DNA of 23,072 nucleotides from Porphyrobacter sp. (lineage in GTDB: Bacteria; Pseudomonadota; Alphaproteobacteria; Sphingomonadales; Sphingomonadaceae). The number at the start of each line of letters is the position of its first letter. Position 1 is the stretch's first letter. The DNA lies in contig JAGKSZ010000023.1 of assembly GCA_018991295.1 (NCBI GenBank), positions 1 through 23,072 of the forward strand, written 5' to 3'. The notes under the pieces are model-generated. The model was given only the letters and a program-made list of their open reading frames with translations. It was not told the DNA's origin and did not search any database. The translations under genes and the position numbers were made by a program. Of this stretch, positions 1 through 7,280 are shown piece by piece.

Positions 1-103
1 CGCCCAGATCGTCGATGAAGCTGGCATCCTGCGTGACCTTGTCGGCTTCCACGCCGAGGTGTTCGACAACAATCTTGGCCACCCGATCGGCAGTATCGCT
101 CAT
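1..103 (-). CDS. acpP: Acyl carrier protein, N-terminal part (runs off the window)
   Basis: The 34 visible codons begin MSDTADRVAKIVVEHLGVEA and continue to DASFIDDLG. This is the first helix and the loop before the phosphopantetheine site of a bacterial acyl carrier protein. The DSL motif, whose serine would carry the prosthetic group, lies just beyond the window edge. The protein carries growing acyl chains on a thioester in cytoplasmic fatty-acid synthesis. The start at 103 is supported by an AGAGGGA ribosome binding site a few bases upstream on the minus strand. It follows aspS on the same strand after 127 bases, so it probably has its own promoter. The gene is cut by the window edge rather than broken. 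Confidence 0.9.
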   Translation of the reverse strand, partial: MSDTADRVAKIVVEHLGVEADKVTQDASFIDDLG

Positions 104-143
104 GGTATTCCCTCTTGAAACTGGGGTTGGTTATCTCGTCCCT

Positions 144-197
144 CGCCCTAATCAAGGGCGCGGGGATGTGCAAGTGGGCATGAGGCGTGCTGCCCAC
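144..197 (-). other. Two small inverted repeats between aspS and acpP
   Basis: A 6-bp stem (144-149 pairing with 155-160, 5-base loop) and a 7-bp stem (174-180 pairing with 191-197, 10-base loop) lie between the aspS stop and the acpP start. Neither is followed by a T-run on the minus strand, so they do not look like standard intrinsic terminators. They may be a weak end for aspS or structure in the acpP leader. Confidence 0.3.
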
Positions 198-230
198 AGG
201 GGCCATGCGCGCTTCATGACCGGTATCGGG

Positions 231-2021
231 TCAGCCAGCAGGCTTGGCCTGCGGCTCGACCACGCGCAGGTGCAACTCGCGCAAGGACCGCGGCTCGGCC
301 GGGGACGGCGCGCCCATCAGCAGATCCTCGGCGCGCTGGTTCATCGGGAAGAGCGAGATTTCGCGCAGGTTCTTGGCGCCGCACAATAGCATGATGATGC
401 GGTCCACCCCGGCGGCCATCCCCCCGTGCGGCGGCGCGCCGTACTGGAAGGCGCGGTACATCCCGCCGAAGCGTTCTTCGACATCGGCTTGCGTGAGGCC
501 CGTGATTTCAAAGGCCTTCACCATCGTTTCAGGCTTGTGGTTACGGATCGAGCCACTCGCGATTTCATAGCCGTTGCAGACGAGGTCATATTGGAACGCC
601 TTGATCGTCAGCGGGTCCTGCCCTTCCAGCGCATCGATCCCGCCCTGCGGCATCGAGAAGGGGTTGTGTGAAAAGTCGACCTTCTTTTCGTCCTCGTTCC
701 ATTCGTAGAACGGGAAATCGACGATCCAGCACAATTCGAACCGGCTTTCATCGATGAGGCCGAGTTCCTCACCCACGCGGATGCGGGCCGCGCCCGCCAG
801 CTTGGCAGCGTCAGCTTCCTTGCCCGCAGCAAAGAACAACCCGTCATTCTCGCCAAGGCCAAGTTCGGCATAGAGCTTTTCCATGCCCTCAGGCCCATGG
901 TTCTTGGCAATCGGCCCGCCGAACTCACCGCCCTTGCGGGTGACATAGCCGAGGCCCGCATAGCCTTCCCGCCGCGCCCAATCGTTCATGTCGTCGAAGA
1001 ACTTGCGGCTCTTTTCATGGGTCGCAGGTGCAGGGATCGCGCGCACCACACCGCCCGAACCGACGATCTTTTCGAACAGGCCAAAGCCCGAATGCGTGAA
1101 GTGCGCGGACACATCGCTGATGATCAGCGGGTTGCGCAGGTCCGGCTTGTCCGAGCCATACTTCAGCATCGCCTCGTCATAGGGAATGCGTGGGAATTCA
1201 CCTGCCGGGGTCACCTTCTTGTCGCCCGCAAAGGCGGCAAAGGTGCCCTGAATGACAGGCTCCATCGTCTCCCAGACTTCTTCCTGCGTGACGAAGCTCA
1301 TTTCCAGATCGAGCTGGTAGAACTCGCCCGGCAGGCGGTCGGCGCGCGGGTCTTCATCGCGGAAACACGGCGCGATCTGGAAGTAGCGGTCGAAGCCTGC
1401 GACCATCAGCAGCTGCTTGTACTGCTGCGGCGCCTGCGGGAGCGCGTAGAACTTGCCCGCATGGATGCGGCTCGGCACGAGGAAATCGCGCGCGCCTTCG
1501 GGGCTGGAAGCGGTGAGGATCGGCGTCGAAAATTCGTTGAAGCCCGCAGCGTTCATGCGTGCACGCATATCGGCGATCACCGCCACGCGGGTCATGATGT
1601 TCTTGTGCAGCGTCTCGCGCCGCAGATCGAGGAAGCGGTACTTCAACCGGATATCCTCAGGGTAAGGCTGTTCATCGGCCACCGGCATCGGCAGTTCTTC
1701 AGCCGCGCTCTGCACCGTCACACCGCGGGCGAAGACTTCGATCTCGCCGGTCGCAAGGTTCGCATTGACCGTGCCTGCCGCACGCGCCTTGACCGTGCCT
1801 TCGATGGTGATGACGCTTTCGGCGCGCAAGCCTTCGAGCACGGGCAGCGCCGCGCTGTCGGTGTCAGCGACGATCTGCGTGATGCCATAATGATCGCGCA
1901 GGTCGATGAACAACACGCCCCCATGATCGCGCTTGCGGTGGATCCAGCCCGACAGGCGGACGGTCTCGCCCACGTTGGCGGAAGAAAGCTGTGCGCAAGT
2001 ATGCGTGCGGTAGGGGTGCAT
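231..2021 (-). CDS. aspS: Aspartyl-tRNA synthetase, probably non-discriminating (Asp/Asn)
   Basis: A 596-residue class IIb synthetase of the usual bacterial length. It has an N-terminal OB-fold anticodon-binding domain (about 1-105), a catalytic core with FRDEDPRADR (motif 2 region) and a bacterial GAD insert. The C-terminal motif 3 region reads GGMAAGVDRIIMLL. It charges tRNA with aspartate in the cytoplasm. In the anticodon domain, His33 (in RKRDHGG) and Gly83 (in ARAAGTVN) occupy positions where the Asp-specific E. coli enzyme has Leu and Lys. His and Gly are the residues known from enzymes that also make Asp-tRNA(Asn), which GatCAB then amidates. The specificity is inferred; the family is certain. 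A strong promoter candidate lies 78-106 bases upstream. Confidence 0.96.
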   Translation of the reverse strand: MHPYRTHTCAQLSSANVGETVRLSGWIHRKRDHGGVLFIDLRDHYGITQIVADTDSAALPVLEGLRAESVITIEGTVKARAAGTVNANLATGEIEVFARGVTVQSAAEELPMPVADEQPYPEDIRLKYRFLDLRRETLHKNIMTRVAVIADMRARMNAAGFNEFSTPILTASSPEGARDFLVPSRIHAGKFYALPQAPQQYKQLLMVAGFDRYFQIAPCFRDEDPRADRLPGEFYQLDLEMSFVTQEEVWETMEPVIQGTFAAFAGDKKVTPAGEFPRIPYDEAMLKYGSDKPDLRNPLIISDVSAHFTHSGFGLFEKIVGSGGVVRAIPAPATHEKSRKFFDDMNDWARREGYAGLGYVTRKGGEFGGPIAKNHGPEGMEKLYAELGLGENDGLFFAAGKEADAAKLAGAARIRVGEELGLIDESRFELCWIVDFPFYEWNEDEKKVDFSHNPFSMPQGGIDALEGQDPLTIKAFQYDLVCNGYEIASGSIRNHKPETMVKAFEITGLTQADVEERFGGMYRAFQYGAPPHGGMAAGVDRIIMLLCGAKNLREISLFPMNQRAEDLLMGAPSPAEPRSLRELHLRVVEPQAKPAG

Positions 2022-2098
2022 CTAAACTCTTGTCCTGTTCGCGGCTATGACGCTAGGGCGCGCTGGCGCGGCTGGAGCCTTGCTCCGGCGCCCGCGGG

Positions 2099-2127
2099 CT
2101 AACAGGGCAAGCCTTGCACTTTGTCAA
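2099..2127 (-). promoter_or_regulatory. Candidate sigma-70 promoter for aspS
   Basis: On the minus strand, TTGACA (2127-2122) is followed by a 17-base spacer and TGTTAG (2104-2099). The -35 box and spacing are perfect for the housekeeping sigma factor and the -10 is partial. It points into aspS with a leader of about 70 bases. A 10-bp palindrome, CCAAGCTTGG (2129-2138), sits just upstream of the -35 and could be an operator, but nothing else supports that. Confidence 0.6.
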
Positions 2128-2171
2128 GCCAAGCTTGGTAGGGGGACGGGGCAAACTGGGATCCATCCCGA

Positions 2172-2187
2172 GGGCGGCACTCCGCCC
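2172..2187 (+). other. Short GC hairpin upstream of rnd
   Basis: GGGCGG (2172-2177) pairs with CCGCCC (2182-2187) across a four-base CACT loop, 20 bases before the rnd start. It may lie in the 5' leader. No Shine-Dalgarno is clear after it, so any role in translation is speculative. Confidence 0.25.
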
Positions 2188-2207
2188 GCTAGACATGAAA
2201 TGATGAC

Positions 2208-3428
2208 ATGAAAATCCACCCGCTGATTACCACCACCGAGGCGCTCTCCGATCTGTGCGCCCGTCTTGCCAAGTCCGAATTCGTCGCGGTCGATACCGAA
2301 TTCATGCGCGAGAACACCTATTGGCCCGAACTGTGCCTGGTGCAGATCGCCAATTCCGAAGAAGCCGCCGCCATCGATCCGATGGCCGACGGGATCGACC
2401 TTACGCCGCTGCTCGATCTGATGTGCGAGAATGAAGACGTGCTCAAGGTCTTCCACGCAGGCGGGCAGGATGTTGAAATCATCGTCAACCTCACCGGCAA
2501 GACCCCGCATCCCATCTTCGACACCCAGATCGCGATGATGGCGATCAGCCAGTCCGAACAGATCGGCTATGCCAATCTGGTCGAGACATGGGTGGGCGTC
2601 ACCATCGACAAGGGGGCGCGCTTCACCGATTGGAGCCGCCGCCCGCTGACCGACCGGCAGATCGAATATGCCATTGGCGATGTCACCTATCTGGCAGGCA
2701 TCTTCCCCAAGATACTGAAAAAGCTGATCAAGACCGGGCGCGGCCTGTGGCTTGATGCCGAAATGGAAAAGCTGGCGGACCCGGCCAATTACCTCACCGA
2801 TCCGGGCATCGCATGGAAGCGCATCCGCCAGCCGGGCCGCAATCCGCAGGTTCTGGGCCGGATGAAGGCGCTCGCTGCATGGCGCGAGGCCGAAGCCCAG
2901 CACAAGAACATCCCGCGCGGCCGCATCATGCGCGATGAAACGCTCGCCGACATCGCTTCGCACCCGCCCAAGTCGCAAGGCGATCTGGCCAAGGTGCGCG
3001 GGCTTTCGGCCGCATGGAAGGACAATGACATCGGCAAGCGGTTGATGAAGGTGCTGGCCGAAGCCGAGCCGCTGCCCAAGTCGGAAATGCCCGAGAAGAT
3101 CAAGCAGGGCGCGCCGCTGGGCCGCGAAGGCGCGCTGGTGGCGGACCTTTTGAAGCTGCTGCTCAAGATCCGCGCCCGCGAAATCGACGTCGCCCCGCGC
3201 CTGCTCACCCGCGCCGACGAAATGGAGGCGCTGGCCGCAGGGGTGCGCGATCTGCCGGTGCTGCAAGGCTGGCGTTTCGAAGTGTTCGGCAAGGACGCGC
3301 TTGACCTTGTCGAAGGCAAGCTCGCCTTTGCGGTGGAGCGCGGCAAGCTCAAGATGACCCATATCGATGATGTGGTGGCGGCAGCCGCGCCCGAAGCGCC
3401 CGATGCCGACGCGCTGGCGGCGGAGTGA
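2208..3428 (+). CDS. rnd: Ribonuclease D (3'-5' exoribonuclease)
   Basis: A 406-residue DEDDy exonuclease that trims the 3' ends of tRNA and other structured RNAs in the cytoplasm. The catalytic acidic residues are all present: Asp29 and Glu31 in VAVDTEF, Asp88 in HAGGQDVE, and Asp158 with Tyr154 in YAIGDVTYL. An HRDC nucleic-acid-binding domain follows, from about 212 to 290 (QVLGRMKALAAWRE onward). The remaining C-terminal part (about 300-400) matches the length of RNase D proteins with a second helical domain. The ATG at 2208 is the start that gives the canonical MKIHPLITTT beginning, although no strong ribosome binding site precedes it. It runs divergently from aspS and in the same direction as oxyR, separated from it by a repeat pair. 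Confidence 0.95.
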   Translation: MKIHPLITTTEALSDLCARLAKSEFVAVDTEFMRENTYWPELCLVQIANSEEAAAIDPMADGIDLTPLLDLMCENEDVLKVFHAGGQDVEIIVNLTGKTPHPIFDTQIAMMAISQSEQIGYANLVETWVGVTIDKGARFTDWSRRPLTDRQIEYAIGDVTYLAGIFPKILKKLIKTGRGLWLDAEMEKLADPANYLTDPGIAWKRIRQPGRNPQVLGRMKALAAWREAEAQHKNIPRGRIMRDETLADIASHPPKSQGDLAKVRGLSAAWKDNDIGKRLMKVLAEAEPLPKSEMPEKIKQGAPLGREGALVADLLKLLLKIRAREIDVAPRLLTRADEMEALAAGVRDLPVLQGWRFEVFGKDALDLVEGKLAFAVERGKLKMTHIDDVVAAAAPEAPDADALAAE

Positions 3429-3436
3429 TTTGATAA

Positions 3437-3468
3437 AACCGTTCGGGCTGAGCTTGTCGAAGCCCTGT
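3437..3468 (+). repeat. Interspersed hairpin repeat, copy 1 (CTTCGACAAGCTCAG family)
   Basis: This copy holds CTGAGCTTGTCGAAG (3448-3462), the reverse complement of the conserved core, bounded by a GGGCT/AGCCC stem. It begins nine bases after the rnd stop and faces copy 2 in inverted orientation. The core is a well-known short palindromic repeat of sphingomonad and related genomes, resembling REP sequences. Confidence 0.75.
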
Positions 3469-3500
3469 ACTTCCAATTGGGTGCCAGCTTGAAGTGAAGG

Positions 3501-3533
3501 ACAGCCCTTCGACAAGCTCAGGGCGAACGGGTT
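3501..3533 (-). repeat. Interspersed hairpin repeat, copy 2, inverted
   Basis: This copy has the same core, CTTCGACAAGCTCAG, with flanks matching copy 1 in reverse complement (CGAACGG at one end, ACAG at the other). Its own stem is GCCCT/AGGGC instead of GGGCT/AGCCC, so both sides changed together and pairing is kept. The two copies can form one long hairpin with about 30-base arms and a 32-base loop. It ends 14 bases before the oxyR start. Confidence 0.75.
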
Positions 3534-3547
3534 AAAGAAGCGAAGCT

Positions 3548-4444
3548 ATGTCCACCTACCTCCCCACCATCAAGCAACTGCAATATCTTGTCGCGCTTCA
3601 TGAACATGGCCATTTCGGCAAGGCAGCCGATGCCAGCTTCGTGTCGCAATCGACATTGTCGGCGGGTATCCGCGAGCTGGAATCGCTGCTGGGCGTGACG
3701 CTCGTGGAACGTTCGCGCCGGGTGGTGCGCTTTACCGCGCTGGGCGAACAGGTGGTGGCCAAGGCGGGCCGGCTGCTGCGTGAGGCTGAGGAACTGGCCG
3801 ATCTGGTGCAGGCGGCGGGCAAGCCGCTGGTGGGCGAATTGCGCATGAGCGTGATCCCCACCATCGCCCCCTTCCTGCTGCCGCGCATGTTGCCGCGCCT
3901 GAAGCGCGAACGCCCGGACCTGAAGCTGATGCTGCGCGAGGAGACGAGCCACGATGCGCTCGAATCGCTCAACCATGGCCGGGTCGATTGCGTGCTGCTG
4001 GCCCTGCCCTTCGACACCGGCGATGCCACAACCGCGCATATTGCCGATGACCGGCTGTTCATCGCCTTTCCCAAGGACGATCCGCGCGATCCGCCCGCCA
4101 GCATCAAGCCCGAGATGATCGATCAGGGCCGGCTGCTGCTGCTCGAAGATGGCCACTGCCTGCGCGATCACGCGCTGGCGGCCTGTTCGCGCAGCGAATT
4201 GCGCGCCAGTGCGGCGATGATCGGCACGAGCCTGCACACGCTGGTGCAGCTGGTCGACAATGACCTTGGCCTCACCATGCTCCCGGAAATGGCGCTGAAG
4301 GCGGGCATCCTCAATGGCACCCAAGTGGTCGCCCGCCCCGTCGACAGCCCCACCGCCAAGCGCGAGATCGTGCTGGCATGGCGCAAGAATTCCCCGCGTG
4401 AGGCCGATTTCCTGCTGCTGGCGGACGAACTGCGGGCGGGCTGA
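3548..4444 (+). CDS. oxyR: Hydrogen-peroxide sensor and LysR-type regulator
   Basis: A 298-residue LysR-family transcription factor. The N-terminal winged helix (about 5-65) includes FGKAADASFVSQSTLSAGIR. The effector domain follows. Two cysteines, Cys204 in EDGHCLRD and Cys213, are spaced nine residues apart, exactly as the redox-active Cys199/Cys208 pair of E. coli OxyR. OxyR forms a disulfide on contact with peroxide and then activates catalase and peroxidase genes. No katG or ahpC lies in the window, so its targets are elsewhere. It follows rnd in the same direction, but the repeat pair between them makes a shared transcript uncertain. The gene after it runs convergently, with only 10 bases between the stops. 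Confidence 0.93.
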   Translation: MSTYLPTIKQLQYLVALHEHGHFGKAADASFVSQSTLSAGIRELESLLGVTLVERSRRVVRFTALGEQVVAKAGRLLREAEELADLVQAAGKPLVGELRMSVIPTIAPFLLPRMLPRLKRERPDLKLMLREETSHDALESLNHGRVDCVLLALPFDTGDATTAHIADDRLFIAFPKDDPRDPPASIKPEMIDQGRLLLLEDGHCLRDHALAACSRSELRASAAMIGTSLHTLVQLVDNDLGLTMLPEMALKAGILNGTQVVARPVDSPTAKREIVLAWRKNSPREADFLLLADELRAG

Positions 4445-4454
4445 GCGGGTCCGC

Positions 4455-4808
4455 TCAGCACTTGGCCAATGCAAGCGTGATGGCAAGCCCCGCGCCCAGC
4501 GCCAGCCCGATGCGGTGACGGCGCAGCGGCAGGAGGCGGGAGCGGCGACGGCGGCCTTCCGCTTCGGCTTCGGCGGCGGCATGGCCGATGATGCGGTCGC
4601 TTTCGCGGTGCTCGATATCATCGACCAGGCCGTGAACATCCTCGGCCAGCAGTTCGGCATCCCCAATCAGCGCCGAGGCCCGTGCATAGTCGCCCTCGGC
4701 AATGGCGGTGCGTGCCTCGCGCTGGAGTTTGCGAGCCTGATCTGCAAGGCGCCCGACAAAGGCGCTGCCGGGCTCATCGCCCGGACCGCTTTTTGTATCC
4801 GATCCCAT
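4455..4808 (-). CDS. Small hypothetical protein with C-terminal membrane segment
   Basis: 117 residues with no family I can name. The first two thirds are hydrophilic and helical, rich in Ala, Glu and Arg (for example ARKLQREARTAIAEGDYARA), with a coiled-coil-like look. A basic patch (GRRRRSRLLPLRRHR) follows, then a hydrophobic tail (IGLALGAGLAITLALAKC) that could be a tail anchor with the N-terminal part in the cytoplasm. It lies 57 bases downstream of pgsA on the same strand, so it may share that transcript. The codon pattern and the snug fit between pgsA and oxyR support a real gene; its function is unknown. Confidence 0.6.
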   Translation of the reverse strand: MGSDTKSGPGDEPGSAFVGRLADQARKLQREARTAIAEGDYARASALIGDAELLAEDVHGLVDDIEHRESDRIIGHAAAEAEAEGRRRRSRLLPLRRHRIGLALGAGLAITLALAKC

Positions 4809-4865
4809 GGCGATAAAGCTAACCCAAACCTGCGCGTCAGTTCCAGTGACAAAGCTGCAAGTGCG

Positions 4866-5474
4866 CTAGTCCATGTGCTTCAGGCCGACCCGCAGGTAAT
4901 CCCAGCCGGTGATGCAGGTGAGCGCCGCAGCGGTCCACAGGCTCACCAGCCCGACCAGATGCACCCAGCTGTTCGCGATCGATCCGCACCCCTCGAACAC
5001 CGATTGGCACGGCGGCCCGTGCACCGCCCCGCCCAGGATCAGCGCGCCCAGCGCCACCAGCTGGAAAGTGGTCTTCCACTTCGCCAGCGCCGAGACCGGC
5101 ACCGAAATCTGCGCCCCGCCCAGAAATTCGCGCAGGCCCGATACCGCAATCTCGCGCACCAGAATGACAAGGCCCGCAATCACATGGACATCGCCCGCAT
5201 AGGGCCCGCGCAGATACCCTTGCGCTGTCAGCACCAGAATGACGGCGGCCACCATGATCTTGTCGGCAATCGGATCAAGGAAGATCCCCAGCTTCGAGAC
5301 CGTCCCTTGCGCACGCGCCAGATAGCCATCGAAGAAATCGGTGATCGCAATGATGCAATAGAGCACAAAGCCGATCAGGTATCCTGCGCGCCATTCCGGC
5401 CACCACAGGAAAAAGGCCAGCAGCGGCACTGCAAAAATGCGCGACGCGGTAAGGATGTTGGGCAGGCTCGACAT
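4866..5474 (-). CDS. pgsA: CDP-diacylglycerol--glycerol-3-phosphate 3-phosphatidyltransferase
   Basis: A 202-residue integral membrane enzyme that makes phosphatidylglycerol phosphate from CDP-diacylglycerol and glycerol-3-phosphate, the first committed step to phosphatidylglycerol and cardiolipin. The CDP-alcohol phosphotransferase motif is complete: Asp46, Asp49-Gly50, Ala53-Arg54, Gly63, Asp67 and Asp71, all at the standard spacing. Several hydrophobic helices surround it, and the length is normal for PgsA. The N-terminus (MSSLPNILTASR) is typical. A GGGAGGGG stretch upstream of the start is somewhat far for a ribosome binding site. It is divergent from the LplT-like transporter gene, placing two lipid functions back to back. 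Confidence 0.94.
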   Translation of the reverse strand: MSSLPNILTASRIFAVPLLAFFLWWPEWRAGYLIGFVLYCIIAITDFFDGYLARAQGTVSKLGIFLDPIADKIMVAAVILVLTAQGYLRGPYAGDVHVIAGLVILVREIAVSGLREFLGGAQISVPVSALAKWKTTFQLVALGALILGGAVHGPPCQSVFEGCGSIANSWVHLVGLVSLWTAAALTCITGWDYLRVGLKHMD

Positions 5475-5614
5475 AAGGCTTCAAGCCCCTCCCTAGCGCG
5501 ACTGAAGGCGCGGCAAAACCCCTCGCCTGCGCTGCGGCGCGCCTTTTGCGCTCTTGTGAAAGCCTGCCCTCGCGCTATGTGCCGGTAACCCAGAGGAAAG
5601 CCTGCGACACCTGC

Positions 5615-6922
5615 ATGACCACATCCACCGATCTGCTGCGCTCGCGGCGCTTTGCGCCTCTGTTCGTCACCCAGCTGCTCAATGCGCTGAACGACAATCT
5701 CTACAAGAACGCGATGGTGCTGTTCATCGTGTATCAGCTCTACGATTCTCCGGAAATGGAGACGCTGATCAGCGGCGTGGCGACCGCATTGTTCGTGCTG
5801 CCCTTCGTGCTGTTTTCCGCCACCGCCGGCCAGCTTGCCGATATGCGCGACAAGACCAGGATCATCCGCTGGATCAAGTTTGCCGAAATCATCATCATGT
5901 CCGCAGGCGCAGCTGGCCTTGTCATGAGCGCGCGCGGGATTGCGGTGGAAAGCATCGCCATCCCGCTGATGTTTGCCGCGCTGTTTGCCATGGGCGTCCA
6001 TTCGACCTTCTTCGGCCCGATCAAATACGCGATCCTGCCCCAGCATCTCGACGATGATCAGGTGCTGGCGGGCACCGGGCTGGTTGAGGCGGGCACCTAT
6101 GTGGCGATCCTTTCGGGCATGATCCTGTCGGCGGTGTTCACCGTTGATCAGAGCACCATTGCCGTGATCGTCATCGCGGTGATCGGCTACGGCGTGTGCC
6201 GCATGGTGCCCCCTGCCCCTGCCCAAAGCGAGGAAACCCGCGTCGACTGGAACCCGATCCGCGCATCCAAGGACCTTATCGCCTTTTCCTTCGGCAATAT
6301 CGAGCTGCGCTATTCGGTGCTGGCGATCAGCTATTTCTGGGCGATTGCCGCAATTCTGGGCGGGCAGTTCTTCCCGCTGGCCAAGAACGTGCTGCTGGCA
6401 GACAAGCAGGTGGCGATGGTGATGCTGGTGGCGTTTTCGGCCGGCATCGCGATCGGATCGGTGGCGATCAACGCGCTGCTGAAGGGCGAGATTTCCGCCC
6501 GCCATTCGGCCATTTCGGTGCTGGCAATGGGCGCGCTGCTGATCGGCTTTTACCTCCTGTGCCGGACATGGGATCTCAAGCCTGCGGGCGAATTGTTCAC
6601 CGTGACCGAATTCCTTGCCCAACCGCTGGCGCTGGTGCTGGTGGCCAACCTGCTGCTGATTGCGGTGGCAGGGGGGATGTTCGTGGTGCCGCTTTATGCC
6701 TTCCTGACGACGCGGGTCGAAAAATCGGAAGCCTCACGCTCGGTTGCGGCCAACAACTTCATTTCATCGGTGTTCATGGCGGTGGGGGCAGGCGTTGCCG
6801 GAACGCTCGGCTTTTTCGGAATTCCGCTCGCTGAACAATTGCTGCTCAGCCTCGCGCTGTGCCTTGTCTCGGCGCATCTGGCGCGCAAGCTGCACCGGGT
6901 GGAACAGCAGCGCGCCGCCTGA
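5615..6922 (+). CDS. MFS transporter, LplT-like (probable lysophospholipid transporter)
   Basis: 435 residues with about twelve hydrophobic segments. The N-terminal LLNALNDNLYKNAMVLFI, the loop ATAGQLADMRDKTRIIRWIK and the segment FFGPIKYAILPQH with LVEAGTYVA are hallmarks of the LplT branch of the major facilitator superfamily. LplT flips lysophospholipids inward for re-acylation. In many bacteria the transporter is fused to, or lies beside, the acyltransferase/acyl-ACP synthetase Aas; here it stands alone. I chose the ATG at 5615 because it starts right before the conserved segment. An upstream in-frame TTG (5546) would add a poorly conserved stretch. Membrane location is clear; the lysolipid substrate is inferred. 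Confidence 0.82.
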   Translation: MTTSTDLLRSRRFAPLFVTQLLNALNDNLYKNAMVLFIVYQLYDSPEMETLISGVATALFVLPFVLFSATAGQLADMRDKTRIIRWIKFAEIIIMSAGAAGLVMSARGIAVESIAIPLMFAALFAMGVHSTFFGPIKYAILPQHLDDDQVLAGTGLVEAGTYVAILSGMILSAVFTVDQSTIAVIVIAVIGYGVCRMVPPAPAQSEETRVDWNPIRASKDLIAFSFGNIELRYSVLAISYFWAIAAILGGQFFPLAKNVLLADKQVAMVMLVAFSAGIAIGSVAINALLKGEISARHSAISVLAMGALLIGFYLLCRTWDLKPAGELFTVTEFLAQPLALVLVANLLLIAVAGGMFVVPLYAFLTTRVEKSEASRSVAANNFISSVFMAVGAGVAGTLGFFGIPLAEQLLLSLALCLVSAHLARKLHRVEQQRAA

Positions 6923-6933
6923 AACCGCGGCTG

Positions 6934-7125
6934 TCAGATGATGAAGGCGAACACCGCCAGCGTCATGGCGACATAGGTGCTGGCAACGCCGCGCACATCC
7001 TCCATCGTCAGCCGCCACAGGCTTTCTGCCGGAATCGGGATCAGATCGCGCTTCACGTGCGGGGGCAGGCTTCGCCGGAACCAGTGACGGGCGCTTTCAT
7101 CAGTAAGGACCAGACTGCGGCGCAT
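6934..7125 (-). CDS. Small membrane protein, 63 residues, unknown function
   Basis: The protein begins MRRSLVLTDESARHWFRRSL and ends in a single hydrophobic helix (GVASTYVAMTLAVFAFII) at the extreme C-terminus, giving a tail-anchored layout with a basic N-terminal part. The start at 7125 is preferred over a further ATG at 7152 because GGAGA lies about nine bases upstream. The gene is convergent with the LplT-like transporter (11 bases between the stops). I do not recognise a family. The clear ribosome binding site and the good fit into the gap favour a real gene. Confidence 0.5.
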   Translation of the reverse strand: MRRSLVLTDESARHWFRRSLPPHVKRDLIPIPAESLWRLTMEDVRGVASTYVAMTLAVFAFII

Positions 7126-7280
7126 GGGGCGATTCTCCGTTCTCCGGCGCAAAGCTTTAAGACTTTCTTAACCTTTGCAAACGGCCTGCGGCGGACCTGT
7201 CGCACCATGGGACAGGCCGAGTTTGCACGCCTGCGCGCACGGCGTTAGAGCCGCCCAAGGACGACGGGAGAGCTTTGACC

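Noticed and set aside
144..197. Intrinsic terminator of aspS
   Set aside because: Hairpins exist but no T-run follows on the minus strand, so I list them only as inverted repeats.
897..2102. 401-codon plus-strand ORF opposite aspS
   Set aside because: It is the antisense shadow of a certain aspS gene in GC-rich DNA, with an Arg/His-rich product lacking any family motif.
2124..3515. 463-codon minus-strand ORF opposite rnd
   Set aside because: Antisense shadow of rnd that also reads through the repeat pair; no recognisable domain.
5375..6622. 415-codon minus-strand ORF opposite the MFS gene
   Set aside because: His/Arg/Gln-rich antisense translation overlapping both pgsA and the transporter; no family features.
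7049..7064. Another CACGTG-centred site (CGCTTCACGTGCGGGG) considered as a third parS
   Set aside because: Only the centre and part of one half-site match; the second half is CGGGG instead of AAACA, it lies inside the small-protein gene, and no 11-bp array is near.
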